From Bacteroidota bacterium (GTDB lineage: Bacteria; Bacteroidota; Bacteroidia; Chitinophagales; Chitinophagaceae): a DNA stretch of 64,000 bases. The notes under the pieces were generated by a model, which worked only from the letters and a program-made list of their open reading frames with translations, did no database searches and was not told where the DNA came from. The DNA is taken from contig JAFDYC010000028.1 of NCBI GenBank assembly GCA_018267625.1, forward strand, positions 62,001 through 126,000, given 5' to 3'. The translations under genes and the position numbers were made by a program. Below, piece by piece: positions 61,434 through 64,000 of this stretch (its first letter is position 1; the number at the start of each line of letters is the position of its first letter).

Positions 61434-62063
61434 CTATTTTATTTCAGTGTAGTGAAACTGTTTGTCCCGCGGTGGGGCATAAAAATGTTTTTGATTTTGC
61501 GGCAAGGCAGCTTCCCTTTTCTTGTAATAGCTGCTGTCAATGGGTGCTACCGCAAATTCTTTTTTTGAAACCAGCTCATCTACGATGTAGTAAAGTTCCC
61601 GGGTCAGCCGGCCTGATTGTTCATCATAGAAGCGCCAGTAGCCATGTTTCACCGAGCCGCGGTTGGTGGAGACGACCCGTTGGTATTCGATGTCTTTGAC
61701 GGGGTCCAGGACAAATATGGTGTCGAAATCCCGACCCGGATTCAGGCCGTAATAATGGCCCACACAGGCTAAGTGCCCATTTTCAAAATATTTTGCTTCT
61801 CCATCTAACATCCCCAGGCGGTAATGCTGGATGGATTTCACATCGCCCTGCCCATCGAACCGATACCAGGTACCCGTACGCATGCCATGGTCATAGCTTC
61901 CCCATTCGCTGAATGCTTCTTCACCCATTCGCTCTGGCTGCTGCATAAACCATTGTCCCTGGCGTTTGCCTTGGGCATCAAGTCGGTTAAGGCTTGATTC
62001 TGTTTGCGAGAAAGCATGCATTGAAACCAGCATCAACAAAGGGAAAAAAAGATTCCGCATCAT
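61434..62063 (-). CDS. Secreted MORN-like repeat protein
   Basis: A 209-residue protein with a signal peptide ending MHAFSQ and repeats of the MORN-variant/YwqK type (GKRQGQWFMQ, HGMRTGTWYRFDG, GEAKYFENGHL, KHGYWRFYDEQSG). Such repeats form beta-hairpin ladders. It is probably envelope-associated. Starts MMRNL (two adjacent ATGs). A TTACTTTG box lies upstream. It is 14 bp upstream of the RlmK-like gene; function unknown. Confidence 0.7.
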   Translation of the reverse strand: MMRNLFFPLLMLVSMHAFSQTESSLNRLDAQGKRQGQWFMQQPERMGEEAFSEWGSYDHGMRTGTWYRFDGQGDVKSIQHYRLGMLDGEAKYFENGHLACVGHYYGLNPGRDFDTIFVLDPVKDIEYQRVVSTNRGSVKHGYWRFYDEQSGRLTRELYYIVDELVSKKEFAVAPIDSSYYKKREAALPQNQKHFYAPPRDKQFHYTEIK

Positions 62064-62172
62064 AAGTTTCTAAAGTACGTGAGGCAAAGTAAGTGGAGCT
62101 TAATAATGGGAGCAGCAGCCCGGATCTGTCGGGCATTAGTGCAGGTTCGGCAAGTGCATTTTTTGCGCTGGA

Positions 62173-63249
62173 TCAGTCTATCAATAGCTTTTGGAAGCTC
62201 GTTCCCTGCAGGGTAATCAGGCGCAGTAAATAAACCCCGCTAGGCCAGTTGAGCACCTGAATCTGCATGTTGTTTTCAGGATTGGGGCTATGAAATTGTA
62301 TGCGACCTAATGCATCGAGTACATCTAAGGCCAGCACTTCCCTGGGGGCCAGCCCTTGCCAGTCAATTTGGACATGATCATGCGCCGGATTGGGCAAGCA
62401 CTGCACCTGCAAAGCCTTTTTTGAAGAAGCAGTAATCCCCAGGCCGCTACAGTTTCCGGCCCAGATACAGTCTGCAAAGCGAGGCTCATCTACGAAAGGA
62501 TTCCGATTGTTCTGTAAGGCATATACAGCTTCATTTCGTTCTTTCTCTTTTGCACTGACGGGATCCAAGTGGCTCCAGGCCAGCAGCATTTGAATAGCCC
62601 AGGGTTTCAGGCTGCTTTTGTTTGCCATCTCCCAATTCTGAAAGCTGTTGCTGTCGGCGAGGTAGCGTGTGGTGATATAGAAATAGCTACGAGCGATGTC
62701 GCCCTTAAATGAGTCTAAAGGTTCGAAGGCAGTGCCGGAGGGGGCTCCTGGGTAGGTGTTTGGCCCCAGCTTATTGCCGCTCTGGCTGGTCCAGGTGGCA
62801 TTGCTGACAGTGCCATAGGGCCAGTCGGCGCGTTGGGAATTGACTTTAGAATCGGTGGGGTACACGAGCCATAGATCGGTTTGCATGGGGGTTGCATTCC
62901 CAAATTTGCTTTGTGGCCAGATGTGTTCGCGGTTATAACAGCCGCCTTCTGTGTTTGGTGTGTTGCCGCTGCATTGGTCACTTCCTAAAATGAATTCATA
63001 GGGTGGCACTCCGCCAGGAACATCCGAATAGATGGATGCCAGCTTCCCATTAGGTTTCTTATCGGTGGTGTAATAAGCATTCCAGAGGCCGGGTGTATAG
63101 CTCAACACGGTGTGTCCCTTAATGATGTCATAAAGTGCATCGCGTAATGCCTCACCGCTCTTGCCATAGGCTCCGGCATAGTAGCCCGTGGGTTGTGAAT
63201 ATAGGCTGAGGGGCAGCAGGGAAAAGAAAAAGATGAAGAGCCTTTTCAA
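62173..63249 (-). CDS. Endonuclease I family nuclease with T9SS sorting domain
   Basis: A 358-residue secreted nuclease, starting at a TTG codon (MKRLFIFFF). Signal peptide ends LYSQP. The endonuclease I domain (about 20-265) has the metal-binding YNREHIWPQSKFG, and the family's NSQRADWPYG and FEPLDSFKGDIARSYFY motifs. The C-terminal ~80 residues form a Por-type sorting domain (CLPNPAHDHVQIDW ... WPSGVYLLRLITLQG). It is expected to degrade extracellular DNA after T9SS export, feeding on nucleic acid or remodelling biofilm. Confidence 0.9.
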   Translation of the reverse strand: MKRLFIFFFSLLPLSLYSQPTGYYAGAYGKSGEALRDALYDIIKGHTVLSYTPGLWNAYYTTDKKPNGKLASIYSDVPGGVPPYEFILGSDQCSGNTPNTEGGCYNREHIWPQSKFGNATPMQTDLWLVYPTDSKVNSQRADWPYGTVSNATWTSQSGNKLGPNTYPGAPSGTAFEPLDSFKGDIARSYFYITTRYLADSNSFQNWEMANKSSLKPWAIQMLLAWSHLDPVSAKEKERNEAVYALQNNRNPFVDEPRFADCIWAGNCSGLGITASSKKALQVQCLPNPAHDHVQIDWQGLAPREVLALDVLDALGRIQFHSPNPENNMQIQVLNWPSGVYLLRLITLQGTSFQKLLID

Positions 63250-63414
63250 GGATGGAAAATTTGATGCTAAAAATAATGGTAGGACAAGAGCACTTTCTTA
63301 TCCGGAAGGCTCATCCTTTTTGGGAAAGCTAAATAGTGAAATTCTGATGAACGGAGCGTCGCAACGGATGCCTTATAGAAAGCGAAATGCCGGTAACAAT
63401 ACTCGCCAAGTGTC

Positions 63415-64000
63415 TTATTCAGTTACGTACACCCTTTTGACGCGCTGCGAAATGCCGGTCATGATTTCGTAGGGGATGGTATCGCTCCAGGCTGCGAGTT
63501 GGCTCAATGGAAGCTCGGGACCAAAGACGATAGCGGTGTCGCCCTCCTGTGCTTCGGAGATGGCCGTGATGTCCACCATACACATGTCCATGCAGATGAC
63601 GCCAATGGTGGGAGCAGGCTGGCCGTGAATCAACACATGGGCACGGCCATGTCCTAGTGCACGGGGGTAACCATCGGCATAGCCAATTGAGATGGTGGCG
63701 ATACGGCGGGGTGTATTGCGGGCATCGCTGTGACCATAGCCGATACCTTCACCGGCTGGCAGCTCTTTGATCTGAGCAATCACTGTTCGGAGTGTTCCGA
63801 TTTGTTGTAGTTCGTGGTGGAGGATGCCGGTGCTGTCAACACCGTAAAGGCCCAGTCCAAGCCGCACCATATCGAAGTGGAGTTCCGGATGCCGGAGGAT
63901 ACCGGCGGTGTTGCAGAGGTGGCGGATGGGCGTATAGCCGAGCGCCGTTTCAAGCTTTTGAGCTGACTGAATAAAAACCTCAGCCTGTGTGGCGCTGAAG
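63415..64000 (-). CDS. alr: Alanine racemase, C-terminal part (runs off window)
   Basis: The minus-strand frame is open to the window end, so the N-terminus lies beyond 64000. Visible parts include DMVRLGLGLYG, the catalytic-Tyr region EGIGYGHSDA, ISIGYADGYPRALG and ICMDMCMVDIT. These are conserved in the C-terminal domain of PLP-dependent alanine racemase, which makes D-Ala for peptidoglycan. In Bacteroidota this domain is often fused after a MurF-like domain; whether that applies cannot be seen. Confidence 0.92.
   Translation of the reverse strand, partial: FSATQAEVFIQSAQKLETALGYTPIRHLCNTAGILRHPELHFDMVRLGLGLYGVDSTGILHHELQQIGTLRTVIAQIKELPAGEGIGYGHSDARNTPRRIATISIGYADGYPRALGHGRAHVLIHGQPAPTIGVICMDMCMVDITAISEAQEGDTAIVFGPELPLSQLAAWSDTIPYEIMTGISQRVKRVYVTE

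Noticed and set aside
1-64000. CRISPR arrays or prophage
   Set aside because: No regularly spaced direct repeats, cas genes, capsid, portal or terminase genes were seen; the only recombinase is a housekeeping-type Xer.

Overview
The window reads as a chromosome segment of a Bacteroidota bacterium, probably of the Chitinophagia/Saprospiria type. Pointers are Por-type (type IX secretion, T9SS) C-terminal sorting domains on secreted enzymes, a carboxypeptidase-regulatory plus outer-membrane-barrel receptor, the alternative GlmU-like protein, DUF6452/DUF6048 neighbours, LytS/LytTR signalling and many Bacteroidota-type -7 boxes (TAnnTTTG). No taxon-specific marker allows a genus call. Most of the window is moderate-GC housekeeping DNA with short spacers. 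Two stretches (about 4.4-8.6 kb and 12.6-14.9 kb) are clearly AT-rich and look acquired.

Layout: 1-4071 holds the end of the cell-elongation cluster (PBP2, RodA) and a metallo-beta-lactamase-fold hydrolase. 4075-4255 is a decayed IS3-type transposase tail, followed by an AT-rich island with two tandem copies of a cassette: a small secreted Cys-rich protein plus a secreted propeller-like protein of about 415-420 residues. The first copy also carries a thioredoxin-like protein. 8875-10626 is an ECF sigma / membrane anti-sigma candidate / Spy-like operon. Then come fmt, aroQ and a MarR regulator. 12607-14851 is a second AT-rich patch with a wrecked T9SS-secreted GH16-like gene and a GT39-type glycosyltransferase. 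14874-20689 has xerD, a C45-type hydrolase, a GT2-DUF2062 fusion, a sugar-phosphate transferase, a universal stress protein and tRNA-Leu.

20841-30270 is mainly minus-strand core: QueD, peroxiredoxin, DnaJ/GrpE, a second MBL hydrolase, tRNA-Arg and tRNA-Glu, TpiA, GlmU-like, SurA-like and a TPR protein. 30344-33976 holds PfkA, a YycJ-like MBL protein, tRNA-Thr, an ABC ATPase and IspE. 34104-44725 holds an outer-membrane barrel receptor, an arginase-family enzyme, two MFS transporters, a T9SS-exported esterase, a TPR protein and a divergent FucP-like transporter/ROK kinase pair. 44926-45283 is a miniature IS3 derivative with perfect 12-bp terminal inverted repeats. 45381-55515 holds a cysteine desulfurase, a SirB1-like protein, DnaB, a pheT-led operon and HtpG. 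55611-64000 holds an acyltransferase, a LytS/LytTR two-component pair, a small membrane ORF, an ABC ATPase, an RlmK-like methyltransferase, a T9SS-tagged endonuclease I and the C-terminal part of alanine racemase.

The best candidate for something undescribed is the duplicated small-Cys-protein/propeller cassette at 4511-8490. Also notable are the miniature IS3 element, the decayed T9SS gene, the PFxVPxGYF-repeat anti-sigma candidate and the recurring placement of promoter boxes a few bases before start codons, which predicts leaderless transcripts.
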